In this document: positions 34,613 to 43,111 of the stretch, in pieces
How positions within the stretch are numbered: the stretch's first letter is position 1
Layout of the letters: the number at the start of each line of letters is the position of its first letter
Origin: Pandoraea sp.
GTDB taxonomy: Bacteria > Pseudomonadota > Gammaproteobacteria > Burkholderiales > Burkholderiaceae
NCBI RefSeq assembly: GCF_004297875.1
Contig: NZ_SCSK01000070.1
Location: forward strand, 1-64,000
Direction of reading: 5' to 3'
Length of the DNA: 64,000 nucleotides
Translations under genes and position numbers: made by a program
Notes under the pieces: generated by a model
The model's input: the letters and a program-made list of their open reading frames with translations, nothing else
Database searches by the model: none
Told to the model about the DNA's origin: nothing

Positions 34613-34777
34613 TCAACCCCGCTGCCCATGCAGGCGCCGCAGCTTGTCCGGATTGCCCGCGACATAAATGGCGCGCGCCTTGCTATCCCCGATATCGAGG
34701 ACGGTCGTTTGCAACTCGCCGTCAGCCTCGCGCGTGATGCAGCCCGCCATGTGGCATCTTCTTTGGTGAGGGTTCAC
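34613..34777 (-). pseudogene. C-terminal remnant of an ECF41/SigJ-like sigma factor
   Basis: Immediately after the LysR stop on the opposite strand, a frame ending at TGA 34613-34615 reads READGELQTTVLDIGDSKAR followed by AIYVAGNPDKLRRL. This matches the last part of SigJ/ECF41 sigma factors, whose SnoaL-like C-terminal domain usually ends in a DGRIxAIYxVxNPDKLRHL pattern. Nothing of the sigma-2 or sigma-4 domains remains upstream; beyond 34777 similarity stops. It is a relic of a gene lost by deletion. Confidence 0.6.
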
Positions 34778-34916
34778 CTGACATGACGAGCGGGCGAGCT
34801 CGCGTGCGACATCGTCAGGAAAATTTTATGGCCGGCGCGCGGGCCGCGCAGGCGTGCGTGCTGCATTCCATTCTTCGTGCCCCAAGGGTTAACGCGCATT
34901 GCGGCTCATGCTGTTT

Positions 34917-34934
34917 CATATAAACATATATATG
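34917..34934. promoter_or_regulatory. A+T-rich palindromic tract before the GntR gene
   Basis: CATATA (34917-34922) is followed two bases later by the perfect 10-base palindrome CATATATATG (34925-34934), 13 bases before the GntR start. The tract stands out sharply in GC-rich surroundings. It could be a -10 region, an operator for the GntR protein, or both. The stretch 34778-34916 shows no gene. Confidence 0.4.
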
Positions 34935-34947
34935 ACTAAACGACCAA

Positions 34948-35682
34948 ATGAAATTTGCCATGCAAATCGACAACCGATTGCCGCGTTATCAGCGCCTGCG
35001 TGATGAGCTGGCGGCACAGATCGCCGAGCGGCGCTGGCGGCCAGGCGAGGCCATTCCCACTGAGCAGGAGCTCGCGCGCAGTTACGACGTCGCGGTGGGC
35101 ACGGTGCGCAAGGCCGTGGATGTGCTGGTCGCCGAGGGCATGCTCGAGCGCTTTCAGGGGCGCGGCACGTTTGTGCGGCGGGTGAGTTTCGATGGTTCGC
35201 TGTTTCGTTTCTTCCGGTTTCAGAGCCGGCTTGGCGAGCGCCGCATTCCGTCGAGCCGCATTCTGAAGCGCGAAGTGCTCGAGGCGCCGTCCGCCGTTTC
35301 GTCGGCGCTGCAGATCGCGCCGAACGCCAAGGTGATTCGCATGTCGCGGCTGCGGATCATTGATGACGCCCCGATCCTGGCCGAAGAGATCTGGCTGCCC
35401 TACGAGCCCTTCGCGGCCTTTGCCGGGCTCGACGTCGCCGGCATTGGTGATCTGCTGTACCCGGTCTACGAGGCGCAGTGCGGCCAGGTGGTCGCCTCGG
35501 CCAGCGAGACGCTGACCGTGGAGACGGTCGATCCGATGCACGCGCGGCTGTTGCGTATCGAGCGCGGCGCGCCGGTGGTGGTGATCGAGCGGCTGGCCCT
35601 CGGCTACGACCGTCGCCCGCTCGAATGGCGGCGCTCGCGCGGGCCGGCCAGTGAATTCCTTTACCAGGTCGAGATCCGCTAG
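34948..35682 (+). CDS. GntR-family regulator, HutC type (UTRA domain)
   Basis: The 244-residue protein has a GntR winged helix-turn-helix (RYQRLRDELAAQIAERRWRP, LARSYDVAVGTVRKAVDVLV, RFQGRGTFVRR) and a UTRA effector-binding domain (VIRMSRLRIIDDAPILAEEI, ETLTVETVDPMHARLL, VVVIERLALGYDRRPLEWRR). It begins at ATG 34948 or 34960; neither has a ribosome binding site, so leaderless or weak translation is possible. It sits 37 bases before the MFS transporter gene on the same strand and probably represses the transporter-amidohydrolase unit, including itself. The effector is likely the imported substrate. Confidence 0.92.
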   Translation: MKFAMQIDNRLPRYQRLRDELAAQIAERRWRPGEAIPTEQELARSYDVAVGTVRKAVDVLVAEGMLERFQGRGTFVRRVSFDGSLFRFFRFQSRLGERRIPSSRILKREVLEAPSAVSSALQIAPNAKVIRMSRLRIIDDAPILAEEIWLPYEPFAAFAGLDVAGIGDLLYPVYEAQCGQVVASASETLTVETVDPMHARLLRIERGAPVVVIERLALGYDRRPLEWRRSRGPASEFLYQVEIR

Positions 35683-35719
35683 AGATCGGTGCGACCCCTG
35701 TCAATGATTGAGGAGACCC

Positions 35720-37024
35720 ATGATGTTCAGTTGGTTCAAGCAAGTATCGGCGTCCGAAAGACGCACTTTCTGGGCGTGTTTCGGCGGCTGGGCGCTCGAT
35801 GCGCTCGACGTGCAGATGTTCAGCCTGGTGATTCCCGCGATCATCGCCGAATGGGCGATCAGTAAGACCCAGGCCGGCTATGTGGGCGGCGCCACCCTGA
35901 TTGCCTCGGCGGTGGGCGGCTGGATTGCCGGCGCGATGGCCGACCGTATCGGGCGGGTGCGCACCTTGCAGATCACCATCGTGTTTTTTGCGGTGTTCAC
36001 TTTCGCCTCGGCGTTCGCGCAGGACTACACGCAGTTCTTGCTCCTGAAAACGCTGCAAGGCCTGGGTTTCGGTGGCGAGTGGGCCGCCGGCGCGGTGCTG
36101 ATGGCCGAGTCGATCCGCCCCGAGCATCGCGGCAAGGCGATGGGCACGGTGCAAAGCGCCTGGGCGGTCGGCTGGGCCGCCGCCGTGCTGCTCTACATGC
36201 TGGCGTTTTCCGTGATGCCCGCGCATATGGCCTGGCGGGCGATGTTCGCCGCCGGTATTTTGCCCGCGCTGCTGGTCCTTTACGTGCGTCGCCACGTCAA
36301 GGAGCCGGAAGTGCCGCGCCAGGCGGCGCGCAACGCCGCCGGTAGCGGCGGCAGTGGCGATAGCGCACCGCTGGTTGGCATTTTTTCGCCGCGCATGCTG
36401 CGCATGACGCTGGTCGGCGCGCTGCTGGGCGTGGGCGCGCACGGCGGCTACTATGCGCTGATGACTTGGCTGCCGACCTACCTGAAGACCGAGCGCCACC
36501 TCTCGGTGCTCGGCACGGGCGGGTATCTGGCGGTCATCATCTTCGCGTTCTTTTGCGGTTGCGTGGCCAGCTCCCATTTGCTTGATCGCATCGGCCGGCG
36601 CGGCACGATTCTGTTGTTCGCGATCTGCTGCGTGGCGACAGTGTTGATCTACCTATTCCTGCCGCTGGGCAACGCCGCGATGCTGGTGCTGGGCTTTCCG
36701 CTGGGATTTTTCGCCGCGGGCATTCCGGCCAGCATGGGGGCGCTTTTCAGCGAGCTGTATCCGCGCGGCGTGCGCGGCACGGGCGTCGGATTCTGCTATA
36801 ACTTCGGGCGGGTCGCGTCGGCCGCTTTTCCGGTGCTGGTCGGGCATATGGCCGCGAGCATGCCGCTGGGTTATGCGATCGGTATCGATGCGGCGATTGC
36901 CTATAGTATCGTCACGCTGGCCGTGCTGATGCTGCCCGAGACACGCGGACGCTCGCTGGCCGAGGCGCTGCCCGGCGGCGAGCCGGCGCCTGCCGCCGCG
37001 GCCAGCCATCAGGCCCGCTACTGA
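35720..37024 (+). CDS. MFS transporter, aromatic/organic acid symporter type
   Basis: The 434-residue protein has 12 helices and the aromatic-acid/sialate-like MFS signature: RTFWACFGGWALDALDVQMF in helix 1 with the paired acidic residues DALD, then AGAMADRIGRVRTLQITIVF in the loop after helix 2. ALQ-type helix 4 reads LKTLQGLGFGGEWAAGAVLM. A GAGGAG site precedes ATG 35720/35723; an in-frame TTG at 35708 is less likely. The next gene is a 2-pyrone dicarboxylate lactonase-like hydrolase, so an aromatic or sugar acid is a likely substrate. Confidence 0.92.
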   Translation: MMFSWFKQVSASERRTFWACFGGWALDALDVQMFSLVIPAIIAEWAISKTQAGYVGGATLIASAVGGWIAGAMADRIGRVRTLQITIVFFAVFTFASAFAQDYTQFLLLKTLQGLGFGGEWAAGAVLMAESIRPEHRGKAMGTVQSAWAVGWAAAVLLYMLAFSVMPAHMAWRAMFAAGILPALLVLYVRRHVKEPEVPRQAARNAAGSGGSGDSAPLVGIFSPRMLRMTLVGALLGVGAHGGYYALMTWLPTYLKTERHLSVLGTGGYLAVIIFAFFCGCVASSHLLDRIGRRGTILLFAICCVATVLIYLFLPLGNAAMLVLGFPLGFFAAGIPASMGALFSELYPRGVRGTGVGFCYNFGRVASAAFPVLVGHMAASMPLGYAIGIDAAIAYSIVTLAVLMLPETRGRSLAEALPGGEPAPAAAASHQARY

Positions 37025-37101
37025 GCCGCGCGGCCCTGCAGCCGCGTCGTGAATGACTTCAAGATGCCGGTGCGGCGGGCGGGTAGCCCGCCGCGCCGAC
37101 G

Positions 37102-37995
37102 ATGTTTATGCCGAACGTATCAACCATGCTGGAGATTTCCGACTCGCTCGCTTGCACGGCGTCGCCGCGTGACGAAGCCATCACGGCTATCGATACGCAC
37201 GCGCACGTGTTCGTGCGCGATTTGCCATTGGCGCGGCAACGCCGCTATGCGCCAGGTTACGACGCGCCGCTTGGCGCCTATCTGGCGCAACTGGATGCGC
37301 ACGGCGTGTCGCATGGGGTGCTGGTGCAACCCAGTTTTCTGGGCACCGACAACGGCTATTTGCTGCAATCGCTGGCTGCGCAACCGGAACGACTGCGCGG
37401 CATCGTGGTGATCGACCCGCTCGAGGCCGCCGCGGATGCGCAGCGGCTGCAGCGATGGGCGCGGGCAGGCGTGGTCGGCATTCGCCTGAATCTGCTCGGC
37501 ATGTCCGATCCCGATTTCGCCGCCGCCGCGTGGCAAACGCTGCTGCCGCGCCTGGCGGCATTGCGCTGGCAGATTGAATTGCAGTGCGAAGCGTCGCGGC
37601 TGGCCCGGCTGGTTCGGCCGCTGCTCGAACACGGCCTGGATGTCGTGATCGACCATTTCGGCTTGCCGGATCCGGCGCAAGGCGTCACCGACCCGGGTTT
37701 TCGTTATTTGCTGACGCTGGGCGCGACGCGGCGGGTCTGGGTCAAGCTCTCGGCGGCGTACCGCAGTGCCGCAGGCGTCGCCGGCGAGGCAATCGCACGC
37801 GCGGCGACGCCACTGCTCAAACAGGCGTTCGGGCTCGACCGGCTGCTGTGGGGCAGCGATTGGCCGCACACTCGCTTCGAGACCACGGTGGACTATAGCC
37901 AGGCTTGCCGTGCGATACAGGCGCTGTTGCCTGATGCCGACGAGCGGCGCGCGGTGCTGGTCGATACGCCGGCCCGACTCTTCAGGTTCGGTTGA
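37102..37995 (+). CDS. amidohydrolase-superfamily hydrolase, PDC lactonase-like
   Basis: The 297-residue TIM-barrel protein resembles 2-pyrone-4,6-dicarboxylate lactonase-like enzymes. The N-terminal metal motif is IDTHAHVFVRD. DVVIDHFGLPDP carries a His at the end of a central strand, and LLWGSDWPHTRFET carries the catalytic Asp. The set H-x-H ... H ... D is what these lactonases and related decarboxylases use. Start may be 37102, 37108 or 37126; none has a strong ribosome binding site. It follows the MFS gene by 77 bases, consistent with uptake and hydrolysis of a lactone or cyclic acid under the GntR protein. Confidence 0.87.
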   Translation: MFMPNVSTMLEISDSLACTASPRDEAITAIDTHAHVFVRDLPLARQRRYAPGYDAPLGAYLAQLDAHGVSHGVLVQPSFLGTDNGYLLQSLAAQPERLRGIVVIDPLEAAADAQRLQRWARAGVVGIRLNLLGMSDPDFAAAAWQTLLPRLAALRWQIELQCEASRLARLVRPLLEHGLDVVIDHFGLPDPAQGVTDPGFRYLLTLGATRRVWVKLSAAYRSAAGVAGEAIARAATPLLKQAFGLDRLLWGSDWPHTRFETTVDYSQACRAIQALLPDADERRAVLVDTPARLFRFG

Positions 37996-38098
37996 GGCGG
38001 CGGGGCGGCCTGCCCCAAACCGGCCGTGGCGGCACGCATTTGCCCGGCGGATGAGGCCGGGCAGGGTAATACAGGGCTGCGCGCAGAACCTGGAGGAC

Positions 38099-38104
38099 TA
38101 TAAT
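38099..38104 (+). promoter_or_regulatory. candidate -10 element of the clcA-like gene
   Basis: A perfect TATAAT lies 28 bases before the ATG at 38132. No matching -35 element is obvious 16-18 bases upstream, so this is a single-element suggestion. Confidence 0.4.
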
Positions 38105-38131
38105 GGCAGGTTTTCGCCGTCCCCCGAAAAC

Positions 38132-39457
38132 ATGCAATTGGCCTACCTTATCGACCAACGGACATTCCAGCGTGCCTATCGGCTGTGGTTGCACTACGGC
38201 ATCTTCTGGCTTGGCGCCATTGCGGTAGGTCTGGTTGCCGTGCTGTACGCCGAGTTGATCGACGTCGGTTATGCCGCATTCCTGCATTTCGCCAGACATT
38301 ATCCGTGGTTGCCGCTGCTGGTCACGCCGGCGGTCAGTGCGGCGTGCGTCTGGATCACGCTGAAATTCTTCAAGGGCTCCGAGGGCAGCGGTATTCCCCA
38401 GGTGATTGCGATGCTGCACGGTCCCAGCGAACTGGGCGAGCGGCTGCTGACGCTTCGCATTCTGATCGGCAAGATTCTGGTGTCATTTTTGGCGATTCTC
38501 GGCGGCATGACGATTGGCCGAGAAGGCCCGACGATTCACGTTGGCGCGGCGCTGATGTACAACCTGCGGCGCTTTTATCCAAAGCGGTTTCGCGCGATGC
38601 GCGGCGTCGCGCTGGAGCGACGGCTGGCGCTGGCGGGCGCGGCGGCGGGGCTGTCGGCCGCGTTCAACGCGCCGCTGGCCGGGGTCGTGTTCGCCATCGA
38701 GGAGCTGACCCGCAGCTTCGAGCAGCGCACCAGCGGGGTGCTGATCACCGCAATCATCTTTGCCGGGATCGTATCGCTGGGTCTGCAAGGCAACTACACC
38801 TATTTCGGCACCATCAATATCGGCTCGCGCTTTCCCGATCTGCTGGTCGTGGCCGTGGCCATGATCGGCGTGCTCGCGGGCTGCGCCGGCGGCATCTTCT
38901 GCTGGCTCCTGCTCAATACCTCGCGCTGGATGCCGCCTGCCGTATTGACGCTGCGCGCCAGGCGCCCGGTCTACTTCGGCGCGTTGTGCGGCCTGGCGAT
39001 TGCCGTGGTCGGCGTGGCCTCGGGCGGCCACACGTTCGGCAGCGGCTACGCCGAAGCGCGTTCGATGCTGGACCAGCGCGGTCACTTCACGGTGTTTTAC
39101 CCGGCGCTCAAAATGGTGTCGATGGTCGGCTCGTATTTGCCGGGCTCGCCGGGCGGGCTGTTCGCGCCATCGCTGGCGATCGGCGCGGGCATCGGCAACA
39201 CGCTGCACCTGGTGTTTTCGCAAATGCAGCTACCGATGCTCATCGCGCTCGGCATGGTCGGCTATCTGGCCGCCGTCACGCAAAGCCCGATCACTGCGTT
39301 CGTCATTGTTATCGAGATGATCAACGGCCACGCGCTGGTGATCGCCCTTATGGCCACCGCGCTCATCGCCAGTCGCGTCTCGAGCTTCTTTGCGCCGCCG
39401 CTGTATGAAGCGCTGTCGGAGCGCTATCACAGCCAAGAGCATAAGCCGTCGGCGTGA
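38132..39457 (+). CDS. ClC-type chloride/proton antiporter
   Basis: The 441-residue membrane protein has all three ClC selectivity signatures: GSGIPQV (FKGSEGSGIPQVIAML), GREGPTIH and PGGLFAPSLAIG. The glutamate in GREGP is the gating Glu (E148 in E. coli ClC-ec1). The second Glu of FAIEEL matches the proton-path E203, and PPLYEALSERY supplies the conserved Tyr (Y445). With both glutamates present it should exchange chloride for protons, not act as a channel. The frame is open far upstream, but ATG 38132 gives a normal cytoplasmic N-terminal helix. ClC antiporters commonly serve acid resistance. It stands alone. Confidence 0.93.
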   Translation: MQLAYLIDQRTFQRAYRLWLHYGIFWLGAIAVGLVAVLYAELIDVGYAAFLHFARHYPWLPLLVTPAVSAACVWITLKFFKGSEGSGIPQVIAMLHGPSELGERLLTLRILIGKILVSFLAILGGMTIGREGPTIHVGAALMYNLRRFYPKRFRAMRGVALERRLALAGAAAGLSAAFNAPLAGVVFAIEELTRSFEQRTSGVLITAIIFAGIVSLGLQGNYTYFGTINIGSRFPDLLVVAVAMIGVLAGCAGGIFCWLLLNTSRWMPPAVLTLRARRPVYFGALCGLAIAVVGVASGGHTFGSGYAEARSMLDQRGHFTVFYPALKMVSMVGSYLPGSPGGLFAPSLAIGAGIGNTLHLVFSQMQLPMLIALGMVGYLAAVTQSPITAFVIVIEMINGHALVIALMATALIASRVSSFFAPPLYEALSERYHSQEHKPSA

Positions 39458-39464
39458 CGGGCGC

Positions 39465-40169
39465 TCACCAGGGCACCACGCGGCCGAGATAATCGAGGTA
39501 CTGCAGCCCGGGGCGGCCTCGTTGCGTTTCGATGACGCTCACCAGACTGGGAATGCTTTGCTCGATGCTCAAGCGTGCTTCGGGCCCGCCCATATCGGTG
39601 CGCACCCAGCCGGGTGCCGTCAGCAGCAGCGTGCGTGAGTCGCCGGCGTGGCGTGCGGCAAAGCTGCGCATGAACATATTGAGCGCGGCCTTGCTGCCGC
39701 GATAGACCTCGTAGTTGCCGTTCTGGTTGTTGGCGACGCTGCCTTGACCGGAAGACATCACGCCGATCATGCCGTCCGGCGCAACAAGGTCCTGGAACGC
39801 CTCGACAACTCGCATCGGCGCCAGCGCGTTGGTCACCATCACCCGAACAAACTCTTCCGTCGAGACATCGGCGATCGTCTCCCGGTCGTCGTTCTTGACG
39901 CCCGCATTCACGAAAAGCAGATCCAGCCGCCGGCCCGCGAGGCGTGTGTGCAAAGCCGCGATTTCGTCGTCGTGCGTGATGTCGACGGTTTCGACGTCGA
40001 GCATGCCGGGGCAATCCCCGGCGAGGCGGCGCAAGCGGTCGGTGGAGTTGGCCCGGGCGGTGGCGATAACGCGCCAGCCCCGCTTCAGGTATTCCTCGAC
40101 CATGGCGAACCCCAGCCCACGGGAGGCGCCAATGAGCAGGGCGGTTTTATGCGGCGATGGATGTTGCAT
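39465..40169 (-). CDS. short-chain dehydrogenase/reductase
   Basis: The 234-residue protein has the SDR cofactor motif ALLIGASRGLGFAMVEEYLK, the DITHDDEIAAL turn, NAG in LDLLFVNAGVKND, and the catalytic Ser/Tyr/Lys: SSGQGS, then YEVYRGSKAALN. APGWVRTDMGG is the usual segment after the active site. It is a cytosolic NAD(P)-dependent oxidoreductase of unknown substrate. The LysR gene at 40368 diverges across 198 bases and is the likely regulator. The stop is convergent with the ClC gene, eight bases away. Confidence 0.92.
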   Translation of the reverse strand: MQHPSPHKTALLIGASRGLGFAMVEEYLKRGWRVIATARANSTDRLRRLAGDCPGMLDVETVDITHDDEIAALHTRLAGRRLDLLFVNAGVKNDDRETIADVSTEEFVRVMVTNALAPMRVVEAFQDLVAPDGMIGVMSSGQGSVANNQNGNYEVYRGSKAALNMFMRSFAARHAGDSRTLLLTAPGWVRTDMGGPEARLSIEQSIPSLVSVIETQRGRPGLQYLDYLGRVVPW

Positions 40170-40367
40170 GGGTTACTCCTTTGAGACAAGACCGGCTTCG
40201 CGCAGGCGGCGGGTGGTGGGTAAGAATCAGGGTCGAGCGAATCGGCCGAGCCAATATAACGGCGCGAGGGCGATGTCGGAAGGCGCGGCCGATGCACTGT
40301 TGGCATGCATCGCACGCCATGCCCGGTGGCCACGCGCCTGGACATGCCTGCGTGCTAGCATGCGCGC

Positions 40368-41291
40368 ATGGCCGAACCCGACTTGAATCTGCTCATTGCG
40401 CTCGATGCACTGCTTGCCGAAGGCAGCGTCGCGGGGGCGGCACGCCGGTTGGGGCTGAGCGCGTCGGCAATGAGCCGCACGCTGGCCCGCCTGCGCTCCG
40501 CCACCGGCGACCCGTTGCTGGTGCGGGCCGGCCGGGCCATGGTGCCGACGCCGCGCGCCCGGATCTTGCGCGAGCGCGCACGGGATGCGCTGCACGAGGC
40601 TCGCATCGTGCTGCGGCCCGCGGCGACGGAAGTCGATTTGCCGGCGCTGGATCGCACCTTTGTGATCCGGACCAACGAAGGTTTCGTGGAGGTGTTTGGC
40701 GCACCGCTCATCGCGGCGGTGACGGCCGCCGCGCCCCTGGCGCGCTTGCGCTTCGCCGCCAAATCGGAGAAGACCGCGAGGCCCTTGCGCGAAGGGACGG
40801 CCGATCTCGAAGTTGGCGTGCTGGGCGAGATGGGCCCGGAAGTGCGCGTGCAGGCGCTGTTTCGCGATCGCTTCGTGGGCGTCGTCAGAAGCGGGCATCC
40901 GCTCGCCGCCGAGGGCGAGGTGACGCTGGCGCGCTATGTGGCGTTCTGCCACGTAGTCGCATCGCGCCAGGGGCGTGCGAATGGCCCGGTGGACGCGGCG
41001 CTCTCGGCATTGGGTTTGGCACGCCGCGTGACGGCTATCGTGCCGAGTTTTTCAGCGGCGTTGGCCGTGGCTCGCGCCTCGGATCTGGTGGCACTGGTGC
41101 CGGCCTCAATCTTGCGCGCGCAGCCGGCCGGTCCGGGCGATACCGCCGCAATCCACGCGTTCGAGCTGCCGGTAGCCATCGAGGCCATCACGGTGTCGCT
41201 GCTGTGGCATCCGCGCCTGGAGGCCGACCCGGTTCACCGCTGGCTACGGCAGCTGTTTGTGACGGTCTGCCGGCAGCAGGCGCCGGGCTGA
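40368..41291 (+). CDS. LysR-family regulator
   Basis: The 307-residue protein opens with DLNLLIALDALLAEGSVAGA and the helix RLGLSASAMSRTLARLRSAT, then LLVRAGRAMVPTPRA. This is the NodD/LinR-like subgroup in which the N terminus reads LNLLxALDALL. The effector domain includes FVIRTNEGFVEVFGAPLIAA and FCHVVASRQGR. It diverges from the SDR gene, its probable target. Its stop is immediately adjacent to the stop of the convergent YciI-like gene, leaving no room for a terminator between them. Confidence 0.92.
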   Translation: MAEPDLNLLIALDALLAEGSVAGAARRLGLSASAMSRTLARLRSATGDPLLVRAGRAMVPTPRARILRERARDALHEARIVLRPAATEVDLPALDRTFVIRTNEGFVEVFGAPLIAAVTAAAPLARLRFAAKSEKTARPLREGTADLEVGVLGEMGPEVRVQALFRDRFVGVVRSGHPLAAEGEVTLARYVAFCHVVASRQGRANGPVDAALSALGLARRVTAIVPSFSAALAVARASDLVALVPASILRAQPAGPGDTAAIHAFELPVAIEAITVSLLWHPRLEADPVHRWLRQLFVTVCRQQAPG

Positions 41292-41588
41292 TCAGCGAGC
41301 GCGCGCGAGTAGCGTCTCGAATCCGGAGGCGACCTTGGTCGCATCGAACTCTACGACCTCATATTGCGCGACCTGCTCCCGATGGAACGGATCTTCGGCC
41401 AGCACGGCGTCGAGTTCCGGGCGAGACAGTCCCTGGACAAGAATGGCGCCCCCGACACGCGGCACCTGGGACCCGGAAGCCACGAAGTGTCCCGCCGCGT
41501 AGTGGCGGTCCAGATAATCCCTGTGCTCCTGGACGAGGCTTTCGACCACCTCGATGGGTTTGACGTAGCGCAGCAAAACAATAAACAT
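41292..41588 (-). CDS. YciI-like protein
   Basis: The 98-residue protein has a ferredoxin-like YCII fold: MFIVLLRYVKPIEVVESLVQ, EHRDYLDRHYAAGHFVASGS, and DPFHREQVAQYEVVEFDA. The His and Asp of this family (here in RHYAAGHF and AEDPFHRE) suggest a small hydrolytic or decyclising enzyme. TCCAAGGAGAAATCG gives a strong ribosome binding site before ATG 41588. Function is unknown. Confidence 0.88.
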   Translation of the reverse strand: MFIVLLRYVKPIEVVESLVQEHRDYLDRHYAAGHFVASGSQVPRVGGAILVQGLSRPELDAVLAEDPFHREQVAQYEVVEFDATKVASGFETLLARAR

Positions 41589-41740
41589 CGATTTCTCCTT
41601 GGACAGCCGGGACGACGACTCCGGGAACGCGGTTCGTCCCGACCGGCGGTAACGTTGCTGGCGTTCCCCAGCGCTCGGGCATGCCTGCCGACGATGCGGA
41701 TCGACCGGTTCAGGGCAGGCATTCCGTACAGTTCGGGATT

Positions 41741-43111
41741 CTATCCTTTTGCCGCGAATATGCCGCTGCCGGTCAGCAGTTGCAGCGCCACGGTGCGCTC
41801 GGCGATTTGCTGCGCGTTGGCCTGCAGCGCCAGTTGCTGGTCGAGCAGCGCCTGCGCTTGCCTTTGCGCCTGCGGCAAGGTGATTTCGCCGGATCGCAGC
41901 GCGGCGTCGGCCGCTTGCGAGGCGCTTTGCAACGCGGGCAGGGCGGCCTGCAGTGAAGATCGTTCCTGTTGCAGGATGGCGAGGTCAGCCAGCGCCTGCG
42001 CCACTTCGGCATGCGCCTGTTGCAGGCGCACGCGGTAGGTATCGTAGAGGGCGCGGCGCGTGGCGCGCGCCACGGCGATCTTGCCGGGGCTGCCGTTGAG
42101 AATCGGCAGGCTGAAGTCGACCGCGAATCCCAGGGTATGCACGTTGGAGGTATCGCGCGCGCGGGAGAGCGTCACGCCCACCGACGGGAACTGCGACAGC
42201 ACGGCCTTGCGCAGCGTCTGTTCCTGGCTTGCGTAGCCGGCGCGCAGCGCCATCAGGTCGGGCCGAATCTCCGGCAGCCGGTCGAGCGAGCCGGCCGCTT
42301 CGCGCACCGCCGCGGCGTCGAAGCGCGGTAATCCGGCGAGGCGCAGCGCCTGCCCGGGCGGCAGTCCGAGCATGGCATCGAGCTGGCCTTGCTTGGCCGC
42401 GCGCTGGCGCGCGTCGGTGGCCAGCAGATGCTGCACGGCGTTCAGTTCGATCAGGTCGGCGTCAGCCGTCGTGCGCGGCGCGATGCCAGCCGCCGCGGCG
42501 GCGCGCTCGCGCCCCAGGCGGGCAGCAATGGCCTGGCGCTGCATCTCGAGCAGGCGATCGCGCTCGCGCAGCCCGACCAGTGCAATGTAGTCGAGTTCGG
42601 CGGCCGATGCGGTTTGCCATTCCTGCCACAGGATGCCGAGGTCGACTGCACGCACATGCTCGCGCGCGGCCGCGACCGACGCGCCGCGCGTGATCAACTG
42701 GTCGAGATCGAGACTCAGGCCGAGGTTGTAGGCGGTGGTGGTGGCGTCGGACTGTCCTTGCGGAATATCACGCTCGGCCGAGAGTTTCGGCGCGGGCAGC
42801 AGGCCGGCGGCGAACGCCTGGGCGCGGGCCACACCGGCCTGGTCGCGCGCGGCTACCAGGCGGGGATCGTTGAGCACCGCCAGGGCGGCTACCGCGCGGA
42901 TGTCGAGCGGCGCGTGCAAATCGATCTGCTGGGCGGCGAGCGCGGGCAGCGCGATGTCGCGCGTCGTCACGCGCGGGCCGGCAGCGCTGTCGTGCCATGC
43001 GACGTTGTTCGGCAATGGCTTCGGAGCATAGGTCGCACAGGCCGCCAGCGTGGCGCACAAGGCAAGCGCCGGGCCCCTGCGCAACAGGCGCGGGACGTTC
43101 ATCGATTTCAT
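41741..43111 (-). CDS. outer-membrane efflux lipoprotein (TolC/OMF family)
   Basis: The 456-residue protein has a lipoprotein signal (LLRRGPALALCATLAACATY, lipidated Cys after LAA) and then OMF repeats of long Ala/Gln/Leu-rich helices. ALAVLNDPRLVAARDQAGVA opens the first repeat and LRAGYASQEQTLRKAVLSQF the second. It completes the tripartite RND pump encoded just upstream. ATG 43111 overlaps the pump stop at 43108 (ATGA), which fixes the start. It is the last gene of the blaI-M56-adaptor-pump-channel operon. Confidence 0.92.
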   Translation of the reverse strand: MKSMNVPRLLRRGPALALCATLAACATYAPKPLPNNVAWHDSAAGPRVTTRDIALPALAAQQIDLHAPLDIRAVAALAVLNDPRLVAARDQAGVARAQAFAAGLLPAPKLSAERDIPQGQSDATTTAYNLGLSLDLDQLITRGASVAAAREHVRAVDLGILWQEWQTASAAELDYIALVGLRERDRLLEMQRQAIAARLGRERAAAAAGIAPRTTADADLIELNAVQHLLATDARQRAAKQGQLDAMLGLPPGQALRLAGLPRFDAAAVREAAGSLDRLPEIRPDLMALRAGYASQEQTLRKAVLSQFPSVGVTLSRARDTSNVHTLGFAVDFSLPILNGSPGKIAVARATRRALYDTYRVRLQQAHAEVAQALADLAILQQERSSLQAALPALQSASQAADAALRSGEITLPQAQRQAQALLDQQLALQANAQQIAERTVALQLLTGSGIFAAKG

